DNA of 64,000 nucleotides, taken from positions 62,001-126,000 of the forward strand of contig NZ_WBXP01000003.1 in assembly GCF_016415625.1 (NCBI RefSeq). The letters are read 5' to 3'. A model generated the notes under the pieces. That model was not told where the DNA came from. It saw only the letters and a program-made list of their open reading frames with translations, and searched no databases. Shown here one piece after another: positions 27,425 to 36,463 of the stretch. Each line of letters begins with the position of its first letter. Position 1 is the first letter of the stretch. Both the position numbers and the translations under genes were made by a program. The stretch is from Shimwellia pseudoproteus (lineage in GTDB: Bacteria; Pseudomonadota; Gammaproteobacteria; Enterobacterales; Enterobacteriaceae).

Positions 27425-28114
27425 ATGTCTGATATGTTAAATAACACTTCAGCAGATAAACGGATTATCTTAATTACTCGCCCGGCGATTCAGGCCAGGA
27501 CGTTCGCACATTACGTTAGCCAGTCTCTGGAGATTGAAGTAGAGATAAAAAACATCAACTCACCTGATGAAAAACTACTTTCATCTGGTGCTATTATCTT
27601 GTTTGATATCACACTTTCAAATAAAAGACTCAATAGCTACTGGCGCGAATTGATTCACGCGCAATGCGATAATCCACGTTTATTTTTGATTAATAGCGCC
27701 CATAAATATGAGTTAAGTGAAATTGCACAATGGCAGTCTCTGTATGGGGTATTCCGTTATGACGATAATGAAGCACAACTGTTAAACGCCATTCAAGCCG
27801 TATTATCCGGGGATCAGGCTGTCAGCCTGAATGCTATGCACCCCTCGCTCTATGCCAAAACATCCTCCCCGCAGCATGACACCCACACCAAAACCACGCT
27901 CACCGAGCGCGAATGCGAAATCTTATACGAGCTGCGCCAGGGCGCAACCAATCAGGATATTGCCCGGGTGCTGTTTATCAGTGAAAACACCGTGCGTACC
28001 CACTTGTATAACGTGTTCCGCAAGATCAGCGTCAAAAACCGCACCCAGGCGGTCAGTTGGGCGAACAGCAATCTGCACCAACATGCCATGCTGGACCACT
28101 ACACCAACGTCTGA
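27425..28114 (+). CDS. CsgD-like LuxR-family transcriptional regulator
   Basis: Regulator of 229 residues related to CsgD. The N-terminal receiver-like domain has RIILITRPAIQARTF and SSGAIILFDITLSNKRLNSYWRE, and the C-terminal LuxR helix-turn-helix has LTERECEILYELRQGATNQDIARVLFISENTVRTHLYNVF and KISVKNRTQAVSWAN, very like E. coli CsgD. It is not in a curli locus, and a chaperone-usher operon diverges from it, so it is a paralogue that probably controls those fimbriae. AAGGAGAG lies before the ATG. Codon and base use are AT-rich, like the pilin gene. Confidence 0.85.
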   Translation: MSDMLNNTSADKRIILITRPAIQARTFAHYVSQSLEIEVEIKNINSPDEKLLSSGAIILFDITLSNKRLNSYWRELIHAQCDNPRLFLINSAHKYELSEIAQWQSLYGVFRYDDNEAQLLNAIQAVLSGDQAVSLNAMHPSLYAKTSSPQHDTHTKTTLTERECEILYELRQGATNQDIARVLFISENTVRTHLYNVFRKISVKNRTQAVSWANSNLHQHAMLDHYTNV

Positions 28115-28174
28115 AATACATCACCCCGAAGGAGCGACCTATTGACCTGATACAACGCCTATTCGATGACGGAC

Positions 28175-28206
28175 AAAAACGGCAATACGCCAGTGTTGCC
28201 GTTTTT
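28175..28206. terminator. Bidirectional terminator between the regulator and ureG
   Basis: AAAAACGGCAA and TTGCCGTTTTT form an 11-bp stem around a 10-nt loop, with A and T tracts on both sides. It can end transcription from both converging genes. Confidence 0.8.
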
Positions 28207-28234
28207 GTTTTCCGGTCTCCGCCACTCTGCCGCG

Positions 28235-28858
28235 CTAGTGATTCCCCAGCATGCCCCTATCTTCAATAAAACCAATAATCGCCGCTAACCCATCCCCGGC
28301 TTTCAGGTTGGCAAAGGTCCACGGACGTTCACCGCGCATCCGCAGCGTATCCCGTTCCATCACCTCCAGGGATGCCCCCACATAAGGAGCCAGATCGGTT
28401 TTGTTAATCACCAGGAAATCAGAACGGGTGATCCCCGGCCCGCCTTTACGGGGAATTTTCTCGCCTTCTGCTACATCAATCACGTAAATCGTCAGATCCG
28501 CCAGCTCCGGGCTGAAGGTGGCACTCAGGTTATCCCCGCCGCTCTCCACGAAGATAACATCAAGGTTAGTGAACTTTTCACTCAGGGCTTCCACCGCTGC
28601 CAGGTTCATGGAGGCATCTTCCCGGATGGCGGTATGGGGGCAGCCCCCGGTCTCCACACCAACAATACGCTCCGGCTCCAGCGCCCCGGCCTCGGTCAGG
28701 ATGCGCTGATCTTCTTTGGTGTAAATATCATTGGTCACCACCGCCAGCTGCCAGTTATCACGCATCGCCTTACATAAGGCTTCCAGCAGTGCCGTTTTAC
28801 CGGAGCCAACCGGCCCCCCCACCCCAACACGCAGTGGCTGTTTAATCTGTTGTGACAT
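28235..28858 (-). CDS. ureG: Urease accessory GTPase UreG
   Basis: GTP-hydrolysing metallochaperone that drives nickel delivery into urease together with UreE, UreF and UreD. It has 207 residues. The P-loop is [15 protein letters not shown], the metal-binding CPH motif lies in [15 protein letters not shown], and VINKTDLA gives base recognition. Last gene of the urease operon, 9 bp after ureF. Confidence 0.96.
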   Translation of the reverse strand: MSQQIKQPLRVGVGGPVGSGKTALLEALCKAMRDNWQLAVVTNDIYTKEDQRILTEAGALEPERIVGVETGGCPHTAIREDASMNLAAVEALSEKFTNLDVIFVESGGDNLSATFSPELADLTIYVIDVAEGEKIPRKGGPGITRSDFLVINKTDLAPYVGASLEVMERDTLRMRGERPWTFANLKAGDGLAAIIGFIEDRGMLGNH

Positions 28859-28867
28859 AACGCATCC

Positions 28868-29575
28868 TCAGGAACGGAATAAACGGGAATATTGTGTTTC
28901 ATGGCAGGCAGAAGCGATGGCGCTGAGCGGGGTTGCCGCCCCCAGGCGGTGATCCGGGCACGCCAGCGCCTCCGCCATCCCTGCCGCAAAGTCATCGCTC
29001 AGCGATAAAATCAGCCGCTGCGCCGCCTGTTGACCAAAGGGCACCAGTTTGACACCGGCCATCACCGCCCCTTCAATCCAGCTGTAGCCCAGGCTAAGGG
29101 CCATCGGTGATAAGCCGGTCTGCCAGTGCACCGCCAGCCAGGCCATGCCGCACAGCTGGCTGCGGGCGAACAGCGGCTGCCAGCCCGGGGGAAAATCCGG
29201 CGCCCACTGGCCGATCAGCCGGGTAAATGCCGCCCCGCGGCTGCGCTCTTCGTCACGCAGCTCCCGGGTTTCCCGGCAGGCCAGTAAATACTGGGTCCAG
29301 TGCCGGGCCGCCGCCAGATCCTGCGCCACGCACGCCTGATACAACCGGGCCAGCAGCGGTAAATCGACAGTAAAGAAACTGTGCGCCATTTGCTGGCGCT
29401 GCCAGCGTTCAAAGCTGGCAACATCCGTGACCCAGCCCGCCTCAACCGCCCACTCCAGGCCCTGGGACCAGGTAAACGCCCCCACCGGCAGGCTGCCGCT
29501 GGCCAGCTGCATCAGCCGCAGCCACTGGCGGCCCGGCAGGCCGGCCCCATCGCCGCACTCAGTGATTATGCTCAT
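28868..29575 (-). CDS. ureF: Urease accessory protein UreF
   Basis: Activates the UreG GTPase within the UreDFG complex. It has 235 residues from the chosen ATG (MSIITECG). Core motifs are [47 protein letters not shown] and [25 protein letters not shown], and the end RLFRS matches Klebsiella UreF. The start is uncertain because it lies inside the His-rich tail of ureE; ATG 29587 is an alternative. No clear ribosome site is visible, so coupling to ureE is likely. Confidence 0.92.
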   Translation of the reverse strand: MSIITECGDGAGLPGRQWLRLMQLASGSLPVGAFTWSQGLEWAVEAGWVTDVASFERWQRQQMAHSFFTVDLPLLARLYQACVAQDLAAARHWTQYLLACRETRELRDEERSRGAAFTRLIGQWAPDFPPGWQPLFARSQLCGMAWLAVHWQTGLSPMALSLGYSWIEGAVMAGVKLVPFGQQAAQRLILSLSDDFAAGMAEALACPDHRLGAATPLSAIASACHETQYSRLFRS

Positions 29576-30050
29576 GGGGGTGTTCATGATGATGATGCGA
29601 AGAATGATGGCCATGCTCCCGGGACTCAGCGCTGTAGGCCCCGGCCTCCGGTTCAAAAGGCAATTGCGCATAGCCAACCGTTAACCCCATCTGGCGCAGC
29701 ATGTCGTCCAGCACATGATCATGGTGGTAGCGCAGCTCTCCGGGGATAATTTCCAGCGGTACATGGCGGTTGCCGAGGTGATAACAGGCTTTCGCCAGCA
29801 CAAAAGGATCAGCGCAATGGACAACCGAGAGCGCTTCCGGGGCGGCAACCACCGCCACAAACAGCTGATTATCGGCATCGGTCAGCACATCCCCCCCGCG
29901 TAGCAACAGGCCCCGGGGCAGGATCAACCCCGCCGCCCGGCCATCGTCGAGGGTAACCTTCACCCGGCTTTTTACCCGCAGATCAATAGGTAAGATTACC
30001 CGGCCAGTAACTGGCCCCGGGTTCGCGGTACGTTGAGTCAAATACAACAT
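29559..30050 (-). CDS. ureE: Urease nickel metallochaperone UreE
   Basis: Binds nickel and hands it to the urease activation complex. It has 163 residues. The N-terminal peptide-binding part is [13 protein letters not shown], the central metal site contains [15 protein letters not shown], and the C-terminus is His-rich (ten or more His in the last 20 residues), as in Klebsiella. The ATG at 30050 has AAGGAG five bases ahead. The His-rich tail overlaps the start of ureF. Confidence 0.95.
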   Translation of the reverse strand: MLYLTQRTANPGPVTGRVILPIDLRVKSRVKVTLDDGRAAGLILPRGLLLRGGDVLTDADNQLFVAVVAAPEALSVVHCADPFVLAKACYHLGNRHVPLEIIPGELRYHHDHVLDDMLRQMGLTVGYAQLPFEPEAGAYSAESREHGHHSSHHHHEHPHEHNH

Positions 30051-30059
30051 CACGGCTCC

Positions 30060-31763
30060 TTAAAACAGAAAATAGCGCTGGGCCATCGGTAATACCTGCG
30101 CCGGTTCGCTGGTGATAAGCCCGCCATCGACCCGAACCTCATAGGTTTGGGGGTCCACCGTTATATCCGGTAGCGCGCTGTTATGGATCATGTCGCACTT
30201 TTTGATACGGCGGCAGCCCTTCACCACCGCAATACCGCTCTGCAAGCCGAGCCGCTGTGCCACCCCGCTGGCCAGCGCGGTCTGGGATAAAAATGTCAGA
30301 CGGCTGGCGTGGCGGGCCTGGCCGAGGCTGCCCCACATGGGCCGGTAATGTACCGGTTGCGGTGTCGGGATCGAGCCATTGATATCCCCCATCGGGGCGG
30401 TGGCTATCATGCCGCCTTTCAGCACCAGCGCGGGCTTCACCCCGAAAAATGCCGGGGACCAGAGCACCAGATCCGCCAGTTTGCCGGGCTCAACAGAGCC
30501 CACCTCATGGGCAATACCGTGGGTCAGCGCCGGGTTAATGGTGTATTTGGCGATATAGCGCTTCACCCGAAAATTATCGTTATCGCCCTGATCCTCCGGC
30601 AGAGGGCCGCGCTGGACCTTCATCCGGTGGGCCACCTGCCAGGTACGCAGGATAACCTCCCCCACCCGGCCCATGGCCTGAGAGTCCGAAGAGGTCAGCG
30701 AAAAAGCGCCCAGATCGTGCAATACGTCCTCTGCGGCGATGGTTTCCCGGCGAATGCGCGACTCGGCAAACGCCACATCTTCAGCAATGTCCGGGTCCAG
30801 ATGGTGGCACACCATCAGCATATCGAGATGCTCATCAATGGTATTGACGGTGTACGGCAGGGTCGGGTTGGTGGAGGACGGTAAAATATTGGGCCGGGCG
30901 CAGGCGGTAATAATGTCCGGCGCATGGCCACCACCGGCCCCTTCGGTATGGAAGGTGTGAATGGTGCGATCGCCGATAGCCCCCAGGGTATCCTCAACAA
31001 AGCCGGACTCGTTGAGGGTATCGCTGTGCAGCGCCACCTGGATGTCCATCTCTTCGGCAACGTCGAGGGCACAGCTGATGGCCGCCGGGGTAGCTCCCCA
31101 ATCCTCATGAATTTTCAGCCCCACCGCCCCGGCGGCCACTTGCTCACGCAGGGCATCGGGGCTGGCACAGTTCCCTTTCCCCAACAGGCCGATATTTACC
31201 GGCAGGGTATCCGCAGCCTGTAACATGCGGGCGATATACCAGGGGCCCGGGGTGCAGGTGGTGGCATTGGTCCCGGCGGCGGGGCCGGTGCCGCCACCTA
31301 TCATAGTCGTCACCCCGGAGATCAGCGCCTCTTCCGCTTGCTGGGGGCAAATCAGATGAATATGGGTGTCTACCCCGCCGGCAGTCACAATTTTGCCTTC
31401 GGCGGCAATCACCTCGGTGGCCGCCCCGATGGGAATGTCGACCCCGGGCTGAATATCCGGGTTACCGGCCTTGCCCAGGGCGAAAATGCGCCCGTCTTTT
31501 ACGCCAATATCCGCTTTAATGATCCCCCAGTGGTCGATAATCAGCGCGTTGGTGAGCACCAGATCGACACAGCCATCGCGGCACATTTGGCCTTGCCCCA
31601 TGCCGTCCCGGATAACTTTGCCGCCGCCAAATTTTACTTCTTCCCCATAAATCGTGCGGTCTGCTTCTACCTCAACCCACAGTTCGGTATCCGCCAGGCG
31701 GACTTTATCCCCGGTGGTGGGGCCAAAAATATCCGCGTAGGCCTGCCGTGACATGGTGCTCAT
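30060..31763 (-). CDS. ureC: Urease alpha subunit
   Basis: Catalytic subunit that hydrolyses urea to ammonia and carbamate in the cytoplasm. Its 567 residues align without offset to Klebsiella UreC. All nickel ligands are present: His134 and His136 (DTHIHLICP), the carbamylated Lys217 (GLKIHEDWG), His246 (LHSDTLNE), His272 ([11 protein letters not shown]) and Asp360 (SSDSQAMG). The flap Cys319 and catalytic His320 are in VCHHLD. The start overlaps the ureB stop (ATGA). The enzyme should be active if nickel is available. Confidence 0.98.
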   Translation of the reverse strand: MSTMSRQAYADIFGPTTGDKVRLADTELWVEVEADRTIYGEEVKFGGGKVIRDGMGQGQMCRDGCVDLVLTNALIIDHWGIIKADIGVKDGRIFALGKAGNPDIQPGVDIPIGAATEVIAAEGKIVTAGGVDTHIHLICPQQAEEALISGVTTMIGGGTGPAAGTNATTCTPGPWYIARMLQAADTLPVNIGLLGKGNCASPDALREQVAAGAVGLKIHEDWGATPAAISCALDVAEEMDIQVALHSDTLNESGFVEDTLGAIGDRTIHTFHTEGAGGGHAPDIITACARPNILPSSTNPTLPYTVNTIDEHLDMLMVCHHLDPDIAEDVAFAESRIRRETIAAEDVLHDLGAFSLTSSDSQAMGRVGEVILRTWQVAHRMKVQRGPLPEDQGDNDNFRVKRYIAKYTINPALTHGIAHEVGSVEPGKLADLVLWSPAFFGVKPALVLKGGMIATAPMGDINGSIPTPQPVHYRPMWGSLGQARHASRLTFLSQTALASGVAQRLGLQSGIAVVKGCRRIKKCDMIHNSALPDITVDPQTYEVRVDGGLITSEPAQVLPMAQRYFLF

Positions 31764-32077
31764 TGGTCATCCTCCAGTGCGCCCATCACCGCAGCGCGGA
31801 ACCCAAAAATCTGCCGCTTGCCCGCCACCGCCACCAGGGTCACCTCCCGGCGCTGGCCCGGTTCAAAGCGCACGGCGGTCCCGGCAGGAATATGCAGGCG
31901 AAAGCCCAGCGTCTGGGGGCGATCAAACACCAGTGCCGGGTTTACCTCATAAAAATGATAATGAGAGCCCACCTGCACCGGCCGGTCGCCGTGGTTCTCG
32001 ACGATAATCGTGCGGGTTTCCCGGCCCTGATTGATAGCAATCTGGCCGGGCTGAATACGGTATTCCCCAGGAATCAT
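31760..32077 (-). CDS. ureB: Urease beta subunit
   Basis: Structural subunit of 105 residues that packs with UreA and UreC in the (ABC)3 enzyme. It has [36 protein letters not shown] and the C-terminal VMGALE, close to Klebsiella UreB. The ATG at 32077 has GAGG five bases upstream; a start five codons earlier (32092) is less likely. It lies 7 bp after ureA. Confidence 0.96.
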   Translation of the reverse strand: MIPGEYRIQPGQIAINQGRETRTIIVENHGDRPVQVGSHYHFYEVNPALVFDRPQTLGFRLHIPAGTAVRFEPGQRREVTLVAVAGKRQIFGFRAAVMGALEDDQ

Positions 32078-32084
32078 ACGGGCC

Positions 32085-32387
32085 TCACACAATCGGGTTA
32101 TGCACAGTCACCAGTTTGGAACCATCCGCAAAGGTGGCCTCCACCTGAATATCGGGGATCATCTCCGGGACCCCTTCCATCACCTGATCCCGGGTTAGTA
32201 CATGGCGCCCGGCGTCCATCAGCTCCACCACGCTGCGGCCATCCCGGGCCCCTTCCAGAATAAAGGCGCTGATCAGCGCCACGGATTCCGGGTAGTTTAA
32301 TTTCAGCCCGCGGGCCAGGCGCCGTTCGGCCACCAGCGCTGCAGTAAACAGCAGCAATTTATCTTTCTCTCTGGGGGTCAGTTCCAT
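32085..32387 (-). CDS. ureA: Urease gamma subunit
   Basis: Small structural subunit, 100 residues, the Klebsiella length: [48 protein letters not shown] and [18 protein letters not shown]. Two adjacent ATG codons (32390, 32387) follow AAGGGA; the second has better spacing. It lies 10 bp after ureD. Confidence 0.96.
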   Translation of the reverse strand: MELTPREKDKLLLFTAALVAERRLARGLKLNYPESVALISAFILEGARDGRSVVELMDAGRHVLTRDQVMEGVPEMIPDIQVEATFADGSKLVTVHNPIV

Positions 32388-32397
32388 CATGTTTCCC

Positions 32398-33237
32398 TTA
32401 TGTGTTCCAGATACGGGGGGTATGGGGGGAGCAGCCGGTCAGTTGCGGGCGCGCCAGCTGCCACAACGCGCGCATAACCTGCTGGCAGGCCAGATTATCC
32501 CGGGCAAGAATACGCACAGACAGCAAACCGTCATTCAGGGTGGCACCGGCCCTGGCCTCCGCCCGGGTAAGGTATTGTTCAAGGCAATGGCGAATATCCT
32601 CCAGCAGCGTATCGCTGCCGGGCCAAAACAGCAGGCTGCCCACCCAGGGGTAGCCTGCCACGGTGGACAGGTCGCCATCGCACAGGCTCAGCCGCTCAAT
32701 GGACAACGGCTCCCCGGCCAGCCACACCTCCAGCCGGTTTTCATAGTCACCGTGGCTAAAAGGTTCACCCCGTACCGGCTGGCCCAGGCACAGTAAATCC
32801 CAGGCCAGCAACACGCTGGAGGGGGCAAGGGAAAAGACCGTGCGGACAGCCACCCGGGCACCGGGGAACAGAATGCTGTCCTGGGGTAACCATTCAAGAA
32901 TTGCGCCGTCTGCCAGCTGGAACTGCTGGTCAACACAGGCCTGCGGGCCGCCGCTGCGATAAAACTTGGTGGCGCCGGGCATGGTGACCAGGGTGTGGCA
33001 GCCCTGGTTAAGCGTCAGATGGATATCCAGCCGATCGCCCCCGACAACGCCGCCGGGAGGATGTAATAAATAGAGGTGGCAGGGGTGCCCCTCCGGGTAA
33101 AACGGCCGTTGTACCGTGAGCGGCCCCTGGCGCCGGGTAGATGCCAGCACCGTTTTGCCCTGTACGCACTCAAATTGCAGCGCCAGCCGCGCCAGCCAGC
33201 CGCTGCTTTGCGCCGGCGCCTGAATTACCTCGTCCAC
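32398..33237 (-). CDS. ureD: Urease accessory protein UreD
   Basis: Scaffold of the urease activation complex that guides nickel to the apoenzyme. It has 279 residues. It shows [48 protein letters not shown] and [13 protein letters not shown], all family signatures. First gene of ureDABCEFG. No ureR, nickel transporter or urea channel gene is adjacent. I did not find a clear regulatory site upstream. Confidence 0.95.
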   Translation of the reverse strand: MDEVIQAPAQSSGWLARLALQFECVQGKTVLASTRRQGPLTVQRPFYPEGHPCHLYLLHPPGGVVGGDRLDIHLTLNQGCHTLVTMPGATKFYRSGGPQACVDQQFQLADGAILEWLPQDSILFPGARVAVRTVFSLAPSSVLLAWDLLCLGQPVRGEPFSHGDYENRLEVWLAGEPLSIERLSLCDGDLSTVAGYPWVGSLLFWPGSDTLLEDIRHCLEQYLTRAEARAGATLNDGLLSVRILARDNLACQQVMRALWQLARPQLTGCSPHTPRIWNT

Positions 33238-33419
33238 CTTTCCCCCGGATGCGGATCATCAGCCCTGGCCCCAGTATGCCCGGGCGCCCCGAAAACCGGT
33301 CATATAAAAAAGCGATGACAACCCGGCAGAATTGCCGCACCGGCGCGGCTTTTATTCCTTTTCATTCTATGGCGGCGCTATTTTGTTCTTTGAAAAATTC
33401 TCAACACCAATTACCATCT

Positions 33420-33443
33420 GGACGTCTATATCTCCAGACGTAA
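33420..33443 (+). promoter_or_regulatory. Three tandem MetJ boxes
   Basis: Consecutive 8-mers GGACGTCT, ATATCTCC and AGACGTAA match AGACGTCT at 7, 4 and 6 positions and sit in the exact 8-bp phase used by MetJ. They lie 57 bp before the metN-like start. This points to control by methionine through MetJ. Confidence 0.75.
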
Positions 33444-33499
33444 AAAATGCTAAATACAAAAAAACGCTAATGATATGAAAAAATAGGTAAGCCGCCAGG

Positions 33500-34522
33500 A
33501 TGATTGAACTCAGCAATATTTCGAAGATTTTTAGCCAGGGGAAGCGCCCTATCACCGCGGTGCAAGACGTCAATCTGCGTATTGAACAAGGGCAGATTTA
33601 CGGCATCATCGGCTATAGCGGCGCCGGGAAAAGCACCCTGATTCGGCTGTTAAACGGGCTGGAAAAACCCACCACCGGCAGCGTGACCATTAACGGCCAG
33701 GCGATCTCTGCCGCCCGGGGCGAGGCCCTGCGCCAGGCACGCCTGAAAATCAGCATGGTGTTCCAGCACTTTAATCTGCTGTGGTCCCGCACGGTAAGCG
33801 AGAATATTGCCTTTTCAATGCAGATTGCCGGCGCCCCGAAAGCCAACATTAAGGCCCGGGTGGCGGAGCTGATCGCCCTGGTTGGCCTGCAAGGCCGCGA
33901 AGACGCTTACCCGGCACAACTGAGCGGCGGCCAGAAACAGCGGGTGGGCATCGCCCGGGCGCTGGCCAATAACCCCGATGTCCTGCTGTGTGATGAAGCC
34001 ACCTCTGCCCTGGATCCCCAGACCACGGATCAGATCCTCGATCTGCTGCTGGATATTAACCGGCGCTTCGCCTTAACCATTGTGCTGATCACCCACGAGA
34101 TGCACGTGGTGCGTAAGATTTGCCATCGCGTGGCGGTAATGGAAAACGGCCACGTGGTGGAAGAAGGCGACGTATTACAGGTATTTACCCACCCACAACA
34201 GCCGATTACCCGCCAGTTTGTTAGCCAGATTAACGCCACCGGGGGGAGCGACAACTTCGATCCCGCCCTCGCGGCCGGGCTCCCCGGGGTGATTATTAAA
34301 TTGACGTTTACCGGCCAGCGCACCCACCAGCCGGTGGTGGGCGCCCTGACCCTGAAATACGGCCTGCCGTTTAATATCCTGCACGGCAAGATGACCCAAA
34401 CCGCTCAGGGGGTCTTCGGGCAGTTGTGGCTGCATGTTGATGCCAGCCCGGAACAACTGGTGCAGATAGCGGCCGATTTACAGGCCAGCGCCATTGAAAG
34501 TGAGGTTATCTCCCGTGACTGA
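33500..34522 (+). CDS. metN: Methionine ABC transporter ATP-binding protein (MetN paralogue)
   Basis: ATPase of a methionine uptake system, 340 residues. Walker A is GYSGAGKST (about residue 38), the signature is LSGGQKQR, and Walker B is VLLCDEATSALD. The C-terminal NIL/ACT-like domain (LTFTGQRTHQPVVGAL) is the methionine-sensing part of MetN. The first codon follows an AGCCGCCAGG site. It overlaps metI. It is not in the E. coli metNIQ neighbourhood, so it may be a second copy. MetJ boxes upstream support a sulfur amino-acid substrate. Confidence 0.9.
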   Translation: MIELSNISKIFSQGKRPITAVQDVNLRIEQGQIYGIIGYSGAGKSTLIRLLNGLEKPTTGSVTINGQAISAARGEALRQARLKISMVFQHFNLLWSRTVSENIAFSMQIAGAPKANIKARVAELIALVGLQGREDAYPAQLSGGQKQRVGIARALANNPDVLLCDEATSALDPQTTDQILDLLLDINRRFALTIVLITHEMHVVRKICHRVAVMENGHVVEEGDVLQVFTHPQQPITRQFVSQINATGGSDNFDPALAAGLPGVIIKLTFTGQRTHQPVVGALTLKYGLPFNILHGKMTQTAQGVFGQLWLHVDASPEQLVQIAADLQASAIESEVISRD

Positions 34523-35183
34523 AACACTTTTTCCCCATTTGCAATGGGACCAGCTTTGGGACGCCACCCAGGAAACGCTGTATATGACCGCCTTATCCGG
34601 GGTGGCCACGTTTGTCCTCGGCACCTTACTGGGGCTGGCGCTGTTTTTAACCGCCAAAGGCGGGCTGTTTCAGAACAAGCCGCTGTATAGCGTGATATCG
34701 CTGGTGGTGAACGTGTTCCGCTCGATCCCGTTTATCATTTTGATTGTTTTGCTGATCCCATTTACCAAGGTCCTGGTGGGCACCATTCTCGGGGTCAATG
34801 CCGCCTTACCGGCTCTGATTGTCGGGGCAGCGCCGTTTTATGCCCGGCTGGTCGAAATTGCCCTGCGTGAGGTCGACAAAGGGGTTATCGAGGCAACCCG
34901 TTCGATGGGTGCCCGGCTGAGTACATTAATTTTTCGTGTTCTGTTGCCGGAATCCTCTCCGGCACTGGTCTCCGGTATCACGGTGACCCTGATTGCCCTG
35001 GTGAGCTACAGCGCCATGGCCGGGGTGATCGGCGCCGGGGGTCTGGGAAATTTGGCTTATCTGGAAGGATTCCAGCGCAACCACAACGACGTCACGCTGG
35101 TGGCCACGGTGACCATTTTGATAATCGTGTTCATCATCCAGTTCTGCGGCGACGTAGTGACCTCTCTGTTAGACAAACGCTAA
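34515..35183 (+). CDS. metI: Methionine ABC transporter permease (MetI paralogue)
   Basis: Inner-membrane permease of 222 residues with five membrane segments. The EAA loop is EVDKGVIEATRSMGARLSTLIFRVLLPES, and SAMAGVIGAGGLGNLAY is the MetI hallmark. The GTG at 34515 overlaps the metN stop by 8 bp and has AGG nine bases ahead; an upstream in-frame TTG (34494) is less likely. Confidence 0.92.
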   Translation: MTETLFPHLQWDQLWDATQETLYMTALSGVATFVLGTLLGLALFLTAKGGLFQNKPLYSVISLVVNVFRSIPFIILIVLLIPFTKVLVGTILGVNAALPALIVGAAPFYARLVEIALREVDKGVIEATRSMGARLSTLIFRVLLPESSPALVSGITVTLIALVSYSAMAGVIGAGGLGNLAYLEGFQRNHNDVTLVATVTILIIVFIIQFCGDVVTSLLDKR

Positions 35184-35205
35184 TAACAATATTGGAACCA
35201 ACATC

Positions 35206-36018
35206 ATGAAAAAAACACTGACACTGATCGCCGCCGCCACCTTAAGCGCCCTGAGCTTTACCGCCCTGGCCGATACCTTAGTGGTGGGGGCCTCTAACGT
35301 GCCCCACGCTGAAATTCTCGAACAGGCGAAGCCTATCCTCGCCAAAGAGGGCATCGATCTGGAGATTAAACGCTTCCAGGACTACATTCTGCCGAATACC
35401 GCACTGGCCAGCCGGGAGATTGACGCCAACTACTTCCAGCATATCCCGTACCTGAACAGCGTTATTAAAGATCACGCCGGTGACAAGAGCTATGACTTTG
35501 TCAGCGCTGGGGCTATCCACATTGAGCCAATCGGTATTTACTCTAAGAAGTACAAATCCCTCCAGGATCTGCCCCAGGGCGGCAAAATCATCATGCGCGA
35601 TGCAGTCTCTGAAGAGGGCCGCATCCTGTCTATCTTTGAAAAAGCCGGCGTGATCACGCTGAAGCCGGGGGTGGATAAAGTGAATGCCCGCATCAGCGAC
35701 ATTATTGATAACCCGAAAAAGCTCAAGTTCCTGCCGAATGTGGAGGCCGCCCTGCTGCCGCAGATGTATAACAATGACGAAGGTGATGCGGTGGTTATTA
35801 ATGCCAACTACGCCATTGATGCGGGCCTTGACCCGGTGCATGACCCGATTGCGGTAGAAAGCGGCGAGAACAACCCGTATGCCAATATCATTACGGTGCA
35901 CCGCGGTGATGAGAAGAAAAAGGACATCGTGGCGCTGGTCAATGTCCTTCATTCCAAACCGATCCAGCAGTGGATCCTGACCAAATATAAAGGTGCCGTG
36001 ATCCCGGTAAATAACTGA
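35206..36018 (+). CDS. Methionine-type substrate-binding protein (MetQ/NlpA family), no lipobox
   Basis: Periplasmic binding protein, 270 residues. NlpA-family signature: RFQDYILPNTALASREIDANYFQHIPYLNS and ISDIIDNPKKLKFLPNVEAALLPQ. Unlike E. coli MetQ, which is a lipoprotein, the signal peptide ends in SFTALA-DTL with no lipobox cysteine, so it should be freely soluble in the periplasm. It lies 22 bp after metI in the same transcript. Substrate may be methionine or a related compound. Confidence 0.88.
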   Translation: MKKTLTLIAAATLSALSFTALADTLVVGASNVPHAEILEQAKPILAKEGIDLEIKRFQDYILPNTALASREIDANYFQHIPYLNSVIKDHAGDKSYDFVSAGAIHIEPIGIYSKKYKSLQDLPQGGKIIMRDAVSEEGRILSIFEKAGVITLKPGVDKVNARISDIIDNPKKLKFLPNVEAALLPQMYNNDEGDAVVINANYAIDAGLDPVHDPIAVESGENNPYANIITVHRGDEKKKDIVALVNVLHSKPIQQWILTKYKGAVIPVNN

Positions 36019-36029
36019 TCCCGCCCATA

Positions 36030-36053
36030 AGGGCGAGCCTCCGGGCTCGCCCT
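36030..36053 (+). terminator. Hairpin after the metNIQ-like operon
   Basis: AGGGCGAGCC and GGCTCGCCCT form a 10-bp stem with a TCCG loop. It ends at the stop of the converging cupin gene. No T run follows. Confidence 0.6.
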
Positions 36054-36426
36054 ACTGGCTGCTGGCCACCGCCAGATAGTGCTTCACAAAATCATCGCTC
36101 AATACCTCCCAGCGGGTAATCGTCCCCTGGGCAATCAGCCAGCTGTCCCCGGCGCGAAAATGAAACTGTTCGCCGCTTTGTTCGTTGACCATCCGCACTT
36201 CCCCGGACAACAACGTCGCCTGCTCGGTAAACGGATAATGCAGACGAAAACTGCCGCGGCGGGTACCAAAGTAACCGGCACTGGTGGCATCCCCCGGCGC
36301 ACCCAGCGTCATGCGGCCAAATGCCTCAACATCCCCGCCGAGATCTTCAGCACCAATGGCGCTGAATTTCCCCCAGTTGTCCAGGGCATCAAGGGTGGTG
36401 CTGTCGTCAATTGCATATAATTTCAT
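36052..36426 (-). CDS. Cupin-domain protein (DUF861-like)
   Basis: Small single cupin, 124 residues: GYFGTRRGSFRLHYPFTEQATLLSGEVRMVNEQSGEQFHFRAGDSWLIAQGTITRWEV region follows the cupin pattern with a short second motif. DUF861 cupins are often partners of amine or ureide catabolic enzymes. The ATG at 36426 follows AAGGTAAC. It lies 37 bp after the FAD oxidase gene on the same strand, so the two probably work together. Reaction unknown. Confidence 0.75.
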   Translation of the reverse strand: MKLYAIDDSTTLDALDNWGKFSAIGAEDLGGDVEAFGRMTLGAPGDATSAGYFGTRRGSFRLHYPFTEQATLLSGEVRMVNEQSGEQFHFRAGDSWLIAQGTITRWEVLSDDFVKHYLAVASSQ

Positions 36427-36463
36427 GATGTTACCTTTTGATTGTCGTAAATGGATAGCGCCA

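Noticed and set aside
27425-28114. Authentic csgD of a curli locus
   Set aside because: No csgE, F, G or csgBA genes are nearby; the neighbours are chaperone-usher genes, so it is called a paralogue.
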